Shown here: in pieces, positions 6,767-13,141 of the stretch
How positions within the stretch are numbered: position 1 is the first letter of the stretch
Layout of the letters: each line of letters starts with the position of its first letter
From: JBEHYA01 sp048498415
Lineage (GTDB): Bacteria > Pseudomonadota > Alphaproteobacteria > UBA9219 > RGZA01
DNA: 16,871 nucleotides
Direction of reading: 5' to 3'
Assembly: GCA_048498415.1 (NCBI GenBank)
Contig: JBEHYA010000040.1
Span: forward strand, 1 to 16,871
Translations under genes and position numbers: made by a program
Notes under the pieces: generated by a model
Databases searched by the model: none
What the model was told of the DNA's origin: nothing
Seen by the model: the letters and a program-made list of their open reading frames with translations, nothing else

Positions 6767-7189
6767 TTAAACGCCCAGATTTACGCGCAGACGTTCCAGA
6801 TGGTATTGCGGGCCTTCGATGAGAACTTCGCCCGAACGGAATTCCACGCGGATGCGGTCGGCGAACAGGCCGGCGCGCATGGTGGGCTGGAACAGCATGA
6901 TGCGCTGGAACTGGTTATCGATACGGTAGCCCATTTGCAGAAGCGCGATTTGAAGCTGGGTCTGCGCATCCTTGGCGGATTCAATGGCGAAGCTCAGTTC
7001 GCCGCCGCGCGCGAAATAGCCGATGCCAATACCAAACACCAGGCCGCAGGCAATGCCCATGCCCATGGCGAACAGCAGCCCGTTCAGGCCGAAGGTGTTG
7101 AGGTGCATCAGGAAATAAAGAAGACCGCCGAACACCAGCGCCGTCGAAGGAAAAACCAGCAGGAAGATTTCGACAAATGAACGGCGCAT
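6767..7189 (-). CDS. Small two-helix inner-membrane protein, unknown function
   Basis: 140 residues. Two hydrophobic segments (about 8-29 and 35-58) form a hairpin in the membrane, the second rich in glycine (GMGIACGLVFGIGIGYF). A soluble domain of about 75 residues follows, with alternating pattern LLQMGYRIDN..., IRVEFRSGEVLIEGP (113-127) and a final helix YHLERLRVNL. The strand-turn-strand ending in GP followed by an amphipathic helix is reminiscent of small alpha/beta domains in several uncharacterised membrane proteins, but I cannot name a family. ATG 7189 has AGGAGT (7207-7202) twelve bases upstream, rather far. Genes follow on the same strand (mnmA), but the repeat doublet between suggests separate units. 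No catalytic residues are evident. Confidence 0.75.
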   Translation of the reverse strand: MRRSFVEIFLLVFPSTALVFGGLLYFLMHLNTFGLNGLLFAMGMGIACGLVFGIGIGYFARGGELSFAIESAKDAQTQLQIALLQMGYRIDNQFQRIMLFQPTMRAGLFADRIRVEFRSGEVLIEGPQYHLERLRVNLGV

Positions 7190-7408
7190 GGCTGTCGCCT
7201 GACTCCTTGTAAACTACCGGGCAGGCCATGCAACGACGCGGGCTGCGAAGGGGGGCGTGTCCAGAGTTCCAGAAAAGTTACGTGCCAAGTATTAAGGGAT
7301 GATTAAGCCCCCGTCCCCCCAGCGTGACTAACGCTTCAGTAACTTTATTTTGCGAGCGTGGCGGGCTGTTTTTGCATCACTTGATGTAACCGTTCCGCCT
7401 GTCGTTTT

Positions 7409-8311
7409 ATGATTCCCTCTTCCTTATTTATCGCCGCTAACGCGGTTGCCGTTCGCTCTGTGCCCGCCGCTTCGCGGGTGGGCACAACTGCTCGGGCGAA
7501 GAATGGACGTGCCTTGCACGCCCTGTTATGGCGTGCGGAAAGCGCGGCGGATGGCGAGGCGCCGCTGTTCTGCGTGCATGGCTTGACCCGCAACAGCTGG
7601 GATTTTGATGTGCCGGCGCGCGCCTTGTGCGCGGGCCGCCGCGTGATCGCACCCGACATGGCGGGGCGCGGCTTTAGCGATAACATGAGCGAAGCGGCGC
7701 AGTATAATTACGGCACGTATGTTGCCGACTGCCTGCGCATGCTCGATCATTTGAAAATCGATTGCGTGGACTGGCTGGGCACCTCGATGGGCGGGCTGAT
7801 CGGGATGCTGATCGCCGCGCAGCACCCGGCGCGCATCCGTAAACTCATTGTGAATGATGTGGGGCCGTTTCTGCCGGTGACTGGTTTGAAACGCATCGGC
7901 GAATATGTGGGCAAGCAGCCGGTGTTTCCCAATATGCTGGATGCCGAGCGTTATTGCCGCGCCACCTATGCGGATTTCGGGATTGACGGCGCCGATGCGT
8001 GGCGGCGTTTCGCGTGGGAAAGCGTGGATGAAAGCAGCGGCAGTTACCACTTACGCTACGATGTGCGGATTGCGGAAGGCTTCAAACATCTTGCGCAGGA
8101 CGTGGATATGTGGGGTGTGTATGACGGCATTCGGGCGCCAACGTTAGTGCTGCGCGGCGAGCGGTCGGATATTTTGCCCAACGACGTCGCGGAAGAAATG
8201 ACCCGGCGCGGGCCTAAGGCCAGCTTGGTTACGTTTGCACGCTGCGGCCATGCGCCGGCGTTGCAGGATGCAAGCCAGATCAAAACAATCGCGGATTTTT
8301 TACGCGGCTGA
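7409..8311 (+). CDS. Alpha/beta-hydrolase fold enzyme (start uncertain)
   Basis: Cytoplasmic serine hydrolase of the alpha/beta fold, substrate unknown. Counting from ATG 7409 (300 residues): oxyanion loop FCVHGLTRNSWDFD (54-67), nucleophile Ser126 in GTSMGG, catalytic Asp254 in RGERSDILP and His281 in CGHAPAL, so the triad is complete. A cap region (about 150-225) lies between strands 6 and 7. The order and motifs fit the MhpC-like esterase/C-C hydrolase group. The N-terminus is doubtful: the first 24 residues have no family resemblance, no Shine-Dalgarno precedes 7409, and in-frame GTG codons at 7460 and 7478 lie in a 9-bp hairpin (7460-7485). The 3' end overlaps the convergent HAD gene by 12 bases, so no terminator separates the two. 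Confidence 0.88.
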   Translation: MIPSSLFIAANAVAVRSVPAASRVGTTARAKNGRALHALLWRAESAADGEAPLFCVHGLTRNSWDFDVPARALCAGRRVIAPDMAGRGFSDNMSEAAQYNYGTYVADCLRMLDHLKIDCVDWLGTSMGGLIGMLIAAQHPARIRKLIVNDVGPFLPVTGLKRIGEYVGKQPVFPNMLDAERYCRATYADFGIDGADAWRRFAWESVDESSGSYHLRYDVRIAEGFKHLAQDVDMWGVYDGIRAPTLVLRGERSDILPNDVAEEMTRRGPKASLVTFARCGHAPALQDASQIKTIADFLRG

Positions 8312-9013
8312 TTTATTTTGTAAAAGTTGCGGGAACTGCGCCCAGTCGTTGAAGACGGCGATGGCACCGGCGGCTTTTAGTTTTTGTTCCAAACCATCGC
8401 CGTCGCTGATGCCGGTATAACCAAAAGTGGCAAGGCCGGCTTTTGTCGCGGCGGTGACGCCGGTGGCGCTGTCTTCTACCGCGAAGCTGGCGGCGGGATT
8501 GGCGCCTACCTGCGCAATGGCGCGTAAATACACATCCGGCTTCGGTTTTTGAATGTCGCCCGCTTCAAAGAAGTTGGGTGCCAGCAATTGCGCAAGTTCG
8601 GCGCCGCGCCCGTTGGATGCAAAGCGCATGGCGGCCATGGCGCGCTGGATGGGGTTGTTGGAGACAAAGGCGAAGCGCCAGTTTTGTGCCGCTAATTGCT
8701 GCAAAACTTCCAGCAAATTTTCCGCCATGGCCACGCCGCCGGGCAGCGACTGGTAATGGCGCATCATGTTCCATTCGCGGTTTTCATAGAGCTGGGCGCA
8801 GTCAACCGGGATGCTGTAGAATTTGCTTAGGTTGGCGCAGAGAACCTCACGCGCCTGGCCATGGAAATTCTGTTTGAAAATTTCCGGCGTGAGCGGGGCT
8901 TTGATATTGGCGCCGTACAGATCATTGAAGCGCTGGATGAGGGAAGGCAGCGTGTGCGCTTCGGTGGCCATTAGCGTATTATCGAAATCGAGGAAGAGCC
9001 AGTTGGCGGGCAT
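8300..9013 (-). CDS. HAD-superfamily phosphatase, phosphoglycolate-phosphatase-like
   Basis: Predicted Mg-dependent phosphohydrolase; substrate not determinable. The 237 residues hold all four HAD motifs: nucleophile D9 and acid D11 in LDFDNT, Ser118 in FVSNN, Lys156/Lys158 in QKPKPDVY, and the metal-binding acids E180/D181 in VEDSATG. The helical cap (about 18-90) between motifs I and II is the subclass I arrangement seen in Gph and beta-phosphoglucomutase. The ATG at 9013 lies two bases after the dnaQ stop, so it is translated from the same mRNA, probably coupled. Gph-like proteins often clear 2-phosphoglycolate released by DNA repair, so partnership with a proofreading exonuclease is thinkable but only inference. 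Confidence 0.9.
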   Translation of the reverse strand: MPANWLFLDFDNTLMATEAHTLPSLIQRFNDLYGANIKAPLTPEIFKQNFHGQAREVLCANLSKFYSIPVDCAQLYENREWNMMRHYQSLPGGVAMAENLLEVLQQLAAQNWRFAFVSNNPIQRAMAAMRFASNGRGAELAQLLAPNFFEAGDIQKPKPDVYLRAIAQVGANPAASFAVEDSATGVTAATKAGLATFGYTGISDGDGLEQKLKAAGAIAVFNDWAQFPQLLQNKSAA

Positions 9014-9015
9014 GT

Positions 9016-9681
9016 TTATTCCGCCCAGCTGCTGCCCTTGACCTTGGCCACGGCGGCTTTATGCGCGGCGATTTCATCGGGCGTGGCGTTGAAACTTCTC
9101 GCTTCGCGCATCGGGCGGTTGACGTGGTTGTTTTTGGCGTTGCCGCCAAAGCTGATATCAAAGCCCACTTGTTTACCGCCGGTGAGTTCCAGATAGACGT
9201 CGGCCAAAAGCTGCGCATCGAGCAGCGCGCCGTGCTGGGTGCGGTGCGAGGTATCGATGTTAAAGCGTTTGCACAAGGCATCGAGCGAGGCTGGCTGGCC
9301 GGGGAAGAGTTTGCGGGCCAACGCTACCGTATCGATGGCGCGCTTCATGGGAAGCTGCGGGTAGCCCAGCGTGCCGAGCTCCGAATTCAAAAACGCCATG
9401 TCGAAGCCGGCATTGTGGATGACGAGCGGGTCTTCGGCGATGAATTCCAGAAAATCAGACGCGATATCGCGGAAGAAGGCTTTATCGGCGAGGAATTCGG
9501 AGGTGAGGCCGTGCACGCGGCGCGCTTCATCCGGCATGTCGCGTTCGGGATTTAAATAGTGGTGAAAATTTTTGCCCGACGGAATGTGGTTGATAAGCTC
9601 CACGCAGCCGATTTCAACGATGCGGTGGCCGGTAAGGGGATCGAAGCCGGTGGTTTCGGTATCAAGAACAATGTGGCGCAT
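9016..9681 (-). CDS. dnaQ: DNA polymerase III epsilon subunit (3'-5' proofreading exonuclease)
   Basis: Proofreading exonuclease of the replicative polymerase. 221 residues of the DEDDh type: Exo I VLDTETTGFD (D7, E9), Exo II HNAGFD (D94), Exo III HGALLDAQLL (H150, D155). The N-terminal 165 residues are the catalytic domain; the remaining tail (FNATPDEIAAHKAA...SSW) is the flexible arm that in known epsilon proteins contacts the alpha subunit. ATG 9681 starts exactly at the conserved MRHIVLDTETTG N-terminus. It is the first gene of a two-gene operon with the HAD phosphatase. A hexamer TATACC (9697-9692) lies a few bases upstream, but no matching -35 is seen. Confidence 0.96.
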   Translation of the reverse strand: MRHIVLDTETTGFDPLTGHRIVEIGCVELINHIPSGKNFHHYLNPERDMPDEARRVHGLTSEFLADKAFFRDIASDFLEFIAEDPLVIHNAGFDMAFLNSELGTLGYPQLPMKRAIDTVALARKLFPGQPASLDALCKRFNIDTSHRTQHGALLDAQLLADVYLELTGGKQVGFDISFGGNAKNNHVNRPMREARSFNATPDEIAAHKAAVAKVKGSSWAE

Positions 9682-9754
9682 GGGTGGAAAGGGTATAGCG
9701 GTTCGGGGCGTGGGGATAGGGGTTATTTAGTCCTGATTTATCAAACACCAACAC

Positions 9755-9856
9755 CTCATCCCCGCGAAAGCGGGGATCCAGCTAAAGCCGCGCCCGCGGC
9801 GGAATATAATTTAAATATTGCCCAGTCCCCTGGATCCCCGCTTTCGCGGGGATGAG
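9755..9856. repeat. Perfect 26-bp inverted repeat pair
   Basis: Arms 9755-9780 and 9831-9856 are exact reverse complements and enclose 50 bases. Each arm is also an internal hairpin, ATCCCCGC-GAAA-GCGGGGAT in the left copy (9758-9777). This is a REP-type doublet, just downstream of gshB (stop at 9861) and upstream of dnaQ, so it may serve as the 3' end of the gshB transcript. The 50-base spacer is partly AT-rich and codes for nothing. Confidence 0.85.
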
Positions 9857-9860
9857 GTTT

Positions 9861-10802
9861 TTATTTAGGAAGCCTATTCCAGAATTCAATTTCCATGCGT
9901 TTATCGCCTTTTAAATCATACAGGCGGTTCATGGCGGCGAGACCCGTGGGCGAGGTCACGTTGATTTCAATGAGGTAGTCGCCGATCACATCGAGGCCGG
10001 TGAAATAAAGGCCCATTTTTTTCAATGTGGGCCCGACGGCGGCGCAGATTTCGAGGTCGCGTTTGGAGAGTTCGACGGCTTCGGCGCTGCCGCCCTGCGC
10101 CAAATTCGCAAGGAAATTGCCCTTGGCCGGTACGCGGCGGAAACCGCCGAGCACTTCGCCGTTATAAAGAATGATGCGTTTGTCGCCCGCGACGATTTCG
10201 GGGAGGAAGGCCTGGAGCATGATCGGCTCGCCGGTGGTGGCGGCGATTTCGGATGCGAATTTCGCGAGGCCTTTTTCGTCGTTCGTGTAGCGGTAGACAT
10301 CGCGCCCGCCATGGCCGTAAAGGCGCTTGGCGATGATGTCGGGGTGCCTGGCGGCAAAGGCGTGAATGGCATCGGCTTCGGATGTCACCAGTGTTTCCGG
10401 CATGAGATGCGGGAAATGGGTGATGAGCATTTTTTCCGGCGCGTTGCGGACGCCCGTGGGGTCGTTGAGCACGCGCACCTTATGCGTGATCTGTTCCAAT
10501 AAATACGTGGTGGTGAGATAACCCATGTGGAAGGGCGGGTCTTGCCGCAGCAAAATTACATCCACGGCGTCTTCCAGCACCACGCGGGTGGCGGGGCCCG
10601 CGGTGAAGTGGTTGCCTTTTTCACGGCGCAGCGTGATGGGCTGAATGAGTGCCGTGAGCTGGCCCTTTTCCCATTGCAGGTGCTTGGGCTGGTAATAGAA
10701 CAGCTGATGGCCGCATTCCTGCGCACCTAATCCAATTAGAAAGGTGCTGTCGCCATCAATGTTGATGGCTTCAATCGGATCCATTTGCAGGGCAATGCGC
10801 AT
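9861..10802 (-). CDS. gshB: Glutathione synthetase
   Basis: ATP-grasp enzyme joining gamma-glutamylcysteine and glycine to make glutathione; cytoplasmic. 313 residues from ATG 10802, matching the usual 310-320. Hallmarks: N-terminal MRIALQMDPIEAINIDGDST (1-20), LLRQDPPFHMGYLTTTYLLE (84-103), glycine-rich loop AKRLYGHGGRDV (158-169), GDKRIILYNGEVLG (206-219) and INVTSPTG (280-287). The open frame extends upstream to GTG 10847, but those 15 extra residues have no family match, so the later ATG is chosen; neither start has a convincing Shine-Dalgarno. The ATP loop reads KRLYGHGG where alphaproteobacterial enzymes usually have KPLYGNGG, a mild departure. It is separated from the SirB1-like gene upstream by 293 bases of repeats. 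Confidence 0.96.
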   Translation of the reverse strand: MRIALQMDPIEAINIDGDSTFLIGLGAQECGHQLFYYQPKHLQWEKGQLTALIQPITLRREKGNHFTAGPATRVVLEDAVDVILLRQDPPFHMGYLTTTYLLEQITHKVRVLNDPTGVRNAPEKMLITHFPHLMPETLVTSEADAIHAFAARHPDIIAKRLYGHGGRDVYRYTNDEKGLAKFASEIAATTGEPIMLQAFLPEIVAGDKRIILYNGEVLGGFRRVPAKGNFLANLAQGGSAEAVELSKRDLEICAAVGPTLKKMGLYFTGLDVIGDYLIEINVTSPTGLAAMNRLYDLKGDKRMEIEFWNRLPK

Positions 10803-10899
10803 GTGGGGCAGCGAGGTGAGAGTGAAATACGGCCAGTAAAGGCGCACGAAATGTATAGAGAGTCAATGTGGTGGAATATCTGTCGACAGCCACATTTAA

Positions 10900-11055
10900 A
10901 TTCCCCTCCCCTCGCGGGAGGGGTTAGGGGCGGGGGTGTATCCGCCAGAAGATTTCTAGCGGTGAAAAAGAAACCCCCTCACCAGCAAGAACTAAGGCTT
11001 GCGAAGCCGCAAACCTAAGTTCTTGCAACCTCCCCCGCAAGGGGGGAGGGTTTTA
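10900..11055. repeat. Composite GC-rich inverted repeat in the gshB upstream gap
   Basis: The left part (10900-10938) has C-rich then G-rich tracts around CTCGCGGGAG, then TTAGGGGCGGGGG. The right part (10973-11055) runs CCCCCTCACC, a 42-base hairpin, then CCTCCCCCGCAAGGGGGGAGGG. Left and right belong to the same C-tract/G-tract family in opposite orientation. Together they fill most of the 293-base gap between the SirB1-like gene and gshB. No coding frame or promoter is evident. Confidence 0.7.
10985..11026. repeat. 42-base hairpin nested in the composite repeat
   Basis: GCAAGAACT (10985-10993) pairs with AGTTCTTGC (11018-11026); the stem continues for 3 bp and then 5 bp, interrupted by an A-A and a C-A mismatch, closing on loop AAGC (11004-11007). 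It sits between CCCCCTCACC and ACCTCCCCC, which read as two parts of one repeat, so it looks like an insertion. Confidence 0.7.
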
Positions 11056-11095
11056 GAAAGGATTTAATTCAGACATACGAAATGAAAAGCAGACC

Positions 11096-11932
11096 TTACT
11101 GCAAGCTGCTTTTCAGCTTCTGCAAAATCGCCGCCGTCTGGTGGAGGAGGCTTTGGGAGGTGGAAAGGCGCATGAAGGTCTCGAGGGAGGCAATGGCATG
11201 CGCGGCATTGCCGAGCTTGGCCTGGAAGAGCCCCAGCTCGCGCCATAACATCGCTTCAGTCGGGGCAAACAGCACCATGGTCTGCAGGGTTTGAATGGCT
11301 TGCTCGAGCGCGCCCTTCTGCAGGCGGCGGAGCTTGATGTTGTTCTGCAGGCGCAAGAGCACCGAGCGGTCGGTGACCGGGATATAGTGTTCCGGCATCA
11401 ATTCCGCTTCTTCGCCCTGCACAGATTTTAAAAGATTGCGCATATCGGAAGTGGAACGCACGGCGCAGCCATCGAAGGGATCTAGGATGGCGCGGTTGCC
11501 GTCTTTTTCCAGACGCAGCAAAAAGTGGCCGGGGAAACTGAGGCCCACCATGTTCCAGCCCAGGCGGCGGCCGACGTGCAGATAGACAACGCCGAGTGCG
11601 ACGGGTAAGCCGCGGCGGCGTTCGATCACGCGCATGATGTTGGCGTTATCGGGATCGTTGTAATTGTTGCGGTCGCCCAGAAAACCATATTGGTCGACCA
11701 TCACATGGGTGAGCGCGGCAATCTGGTCATCCAGCGACATATCGGGGAAGGTGTTCTGCTGGATCTGGCCCGCGATGCGGTCGAGAAAATCACGGTAGGA
11801 TTGAATGGATGCCGGGCTGTCTTCGAGGGCGGCGAGGGCCAGCGCGGTTTCGGCGATATCAAGATGCTGATCTTCGGCGGTGCCGGCGTGGATCAGAACG
11901 CGAAGGGCGTGATCGTGCTGCGATAACGTCAT
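11096..11932 (-). CDS. SirB1-family protein: transglutaminase-like domain plus TPR
   Basis: 278 residues, no signal peptide. The N-terminal 180 residues match the SirB1 (transglutaminase-like 2) family: the helical lead-in, then FLGDRNNYNDPDNANIMRVI (84-103), RRGLPVALGVVYLHVGRRLG, and SFPGHFLLRL...ILDPFDG, the FPGHF and DPF motifs being the family's markers. The position of a transglutaminase nucleophile is not an obvious cysteine here (VYLHVGRR), as is common in SirB1 proteins, so it may be non-enzymatic. The C-terminal part (about 195-275) forms TPR-like helix pairs (AIQTLQTMVLFAPTEAMLWRE, LGNAAHAIASLETFMRL). The biochemical role of the family is poorly known; it often sits near core metabolic genes. 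A perfect -10 hexamer lies directly before the ATG. Confidence 0.88.
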   Translation of the reverse strand: MTLSQHDHALRVLIHAGTAEDQHLDIAETALALAALEDSPASIQSYRDFLDRIAGQIQQNTFPDMSLDDQIAALTHVMVDQYGFLGDRNNYNDPDNANIMRVIERRRGLPVALGVVYLHVGRRLGWNMVGLSFPGHFLLRLEKDGNRAILDPFDGCAVRSTSDMRNLLKSVQGEEAELMPEHYIPVTDRSVLLRLQNNIKLRRLQKGALEQAIQTLQTMVLFAPTEAMLWRELGLFQAKLGNAAHAIASLETFMRLSTSQSLLHQTAAILQKLKSSLQ

Positions 11933-11939
11933 GCGGGTT

Positions 11940-11945
11940 ATTATA
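11940..11945 (-). promoter_or_regulatory. TATAAT -10 element abutting the SirB1-like start codon
   Basis: On the minus strand a consensus TATAAT (11945-11940) ends 7 bases before the ATG at 11932, inside a small palindrome (CGGGT..ACCCG, 11934-11949). Initiation at the usual distance would begin at or next to the ATG, making the mRNA leaderless. No convincing -35 is visible at 16-18 bases. Confidence 0.3.
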
Positions 11946-12050
11946 CCCGAAACGGATAAATAATGATTAATGGGGATGGGGATAAATCGCTGTTTTATTG
12001 ATGTTTTTTGCCTAAAACACCTTTCCTAAATCGCGAAAATAATACGGCTT

Positions 12051-12079
12051 TTGACCTACCCCCGGCCAGGCTTTAGGTT
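12051..12079 (+). promoter_or_regulatory. Promoter of the first paralogue
   Basis: TTGACC (12051-12056) and TAGGTT (12074-12079) separated by 17 bases. The predicted start near 12086 gives a leader of about 30 bases before ATG 12116. Confidence 0.45.
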
Positions 12080-12103
12080 GGCGGCCATAATGAAATGTAT
12101 TTT

Positions 12104-12108
12104 GGGGA
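12104..12108 (+). promoter_or_regulatory. Ribosome binding site choosing ATG 12116
   Basis: GGGGA, seven bases before ATG 12116. The upstream in-frame ATG at 12095 has no comparable site, so the shorter start is preferred. Confidence 0.55.
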
Positions 12109-12115
12109 TCCATAT

Positions 12116-12973
12116 ATGAGCACGACGATTAAGCCCATGGGCATTCTGAAAACTGTCACGATGGCCGACAAGCGTCAGCTCAGCGGCGACACGCTGGGTG
12201 CCCTCGACATTCTGTTTGCCCAGACCCCGCATTTTGAAAATGCCGTTTATGCGACGCTCACGCTGGATCTCATCCTCAGCCTGAAGCAGGATGCCACGCT
12301 GTCGCGCCAACAGCTCAACCTGACCAAGCGGTTCCTCAAGATTTATGAATCGGATGATTACGAACAGTCGGATGCCGAGCCGGTGCGCAACCGCGCGGCA
12401 TCGCTTGTGGCCGATATGCTGGAAGAAAAAATCCGCCACGTGGAAGAACATGCGAAAACGGAACCGGATGCGGTGCGCCGCGCCATTCGCGGGCTGACGC
12501 ATTTCCGCGCCGAGCGGTATCTGACGGTCGAGGCGGAAGACGGGATCGACGCGCGGCTGTTTGCCGCGATTGAGCGTATTGCACCCCGCAACCACCTGCT
12601 GGCCCTGGAATTCGCCACCCGCGAGTTTGCGGTAGACGTTGACCGCGGCGGCAGCGGCGAAGCCGCTATTGCGCTGGCGGCCAAGCTGCTTTACGCCACC
12701 CCCGCCCGGCTGGTATCCCAGGCCAAGGCCCTGCATGCCAAATGTATGGAAGCGATGAGGGAGTATTTAGAATATAGGGCGAAAAACGGCAATGACGATG
12801 CCGCGAAGTTTATTGATTATCCCGATCACCTTGTCCGTGTTGACCGCGAGAAAGCGGAAGATAGGGCCAACGGCATAATCAGACGTCTGGAGAAGCAAGG
12901 CAAAATCAACCCGCCCACGCGCCCGGTAGTGGCCGCGCCGCAGCCAGGCCCGTTTGAGCCGACGGGCGAATAA
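12116..12973 (+). CDS. Uncharacterised helical protein, paralogue A (FIDYPDHL family)
   Basis: 285 residues; I recognise no named family. It is predicted all-helical and soluble, with no signal peptide or membrane segment. Visible parts: an N-terminal TPR-like stretch (SGDTLGALDILFAQTPHFENA, about 23-43), a conserved block LTLDLIL...RQQL...KRFLKIY (48-77), a charged helix MLEEKIRHVEEHAK (101-114), one helix-pair segment ARLFAAIERIAPRNHLLALE (146-165) resembling the repeats of the next gene, and near the end FIDYPDHL (232-239). The tail is Pro-rich (PPTRPVVAAPQPGPFEPTGE). It shares the N-terminal block and the FI-x-YPDHL signature with the gene that follows, in the same order, so the two are paralogues. 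Start chosen at 12116 on Shine-Dalgarno spacing; ATG 12095 would add 7 residues. A good promoter precedes it. Confidence 0.8.
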   Translation: MSTTIKPMGILKTVTMADKRQLSGDTLGALDILFAQTPHFENAVYATLTLDLILSLKQDATLSRQQLNLTKRFLKIYESDDYEQSDAEPVRNRAASLVADMLEEKIRHVEEHAKTEPDAVRRAIRGLTHFRAERYLTVEAEDGIDARLFAAIERIAPRNHLLALEFATREFAVDVDRGGSGEAAIALAAKLLYATPARLVSQAKALHAKCMEAMREYLEYRAKNGNDDAAKFIDYPDHLVRVDREKAEDRANGIIRRLEKQGKINPPTRPVVAAPQPGPFEPTGE

Positions 12974-13035
12974 GGCAGTAAGAGGCGGGTTTTTAACCCC
13001 TTTTCTGCGGTCAAAACGCGAAAATAAACCCTGAA

Positions 13036-13064
13036 TTGACGCCCTGCGCGGGCGCCACTAAGGG
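13036..13064 (+). promoter_or_regulatory. Promoter of the second paralogue
   Basis: TTGACG (13036-13041) and TAAGGG (13059-13064), 17 bases apart, the same arrangement as before the first paralogue. It suggests the two genes are separately transcribed despite lying in tandem. Confidence 0.35.
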
Positions 13065-13141
13065 TAGGGCCATCGCTTAAGGTATTGAACCCGTTCCCAG
13101 GTAAAAACGTGCTGCAAAAAGCGCCCGATCAGGATCAGGAA

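Noticed and set aside
10803..10847. N-terminal extension of gshB to GTG 10847
   Set aside because: The glutathione synthetase family begins at MRIALQMDPI; the extra 15 residues match nothing.
12056..12736. Minus-strand frame opposite paralogue A
   Set aside because: The plus-strand frame has a promoter, RBS and similarity to its neighbour; the antisense has none.
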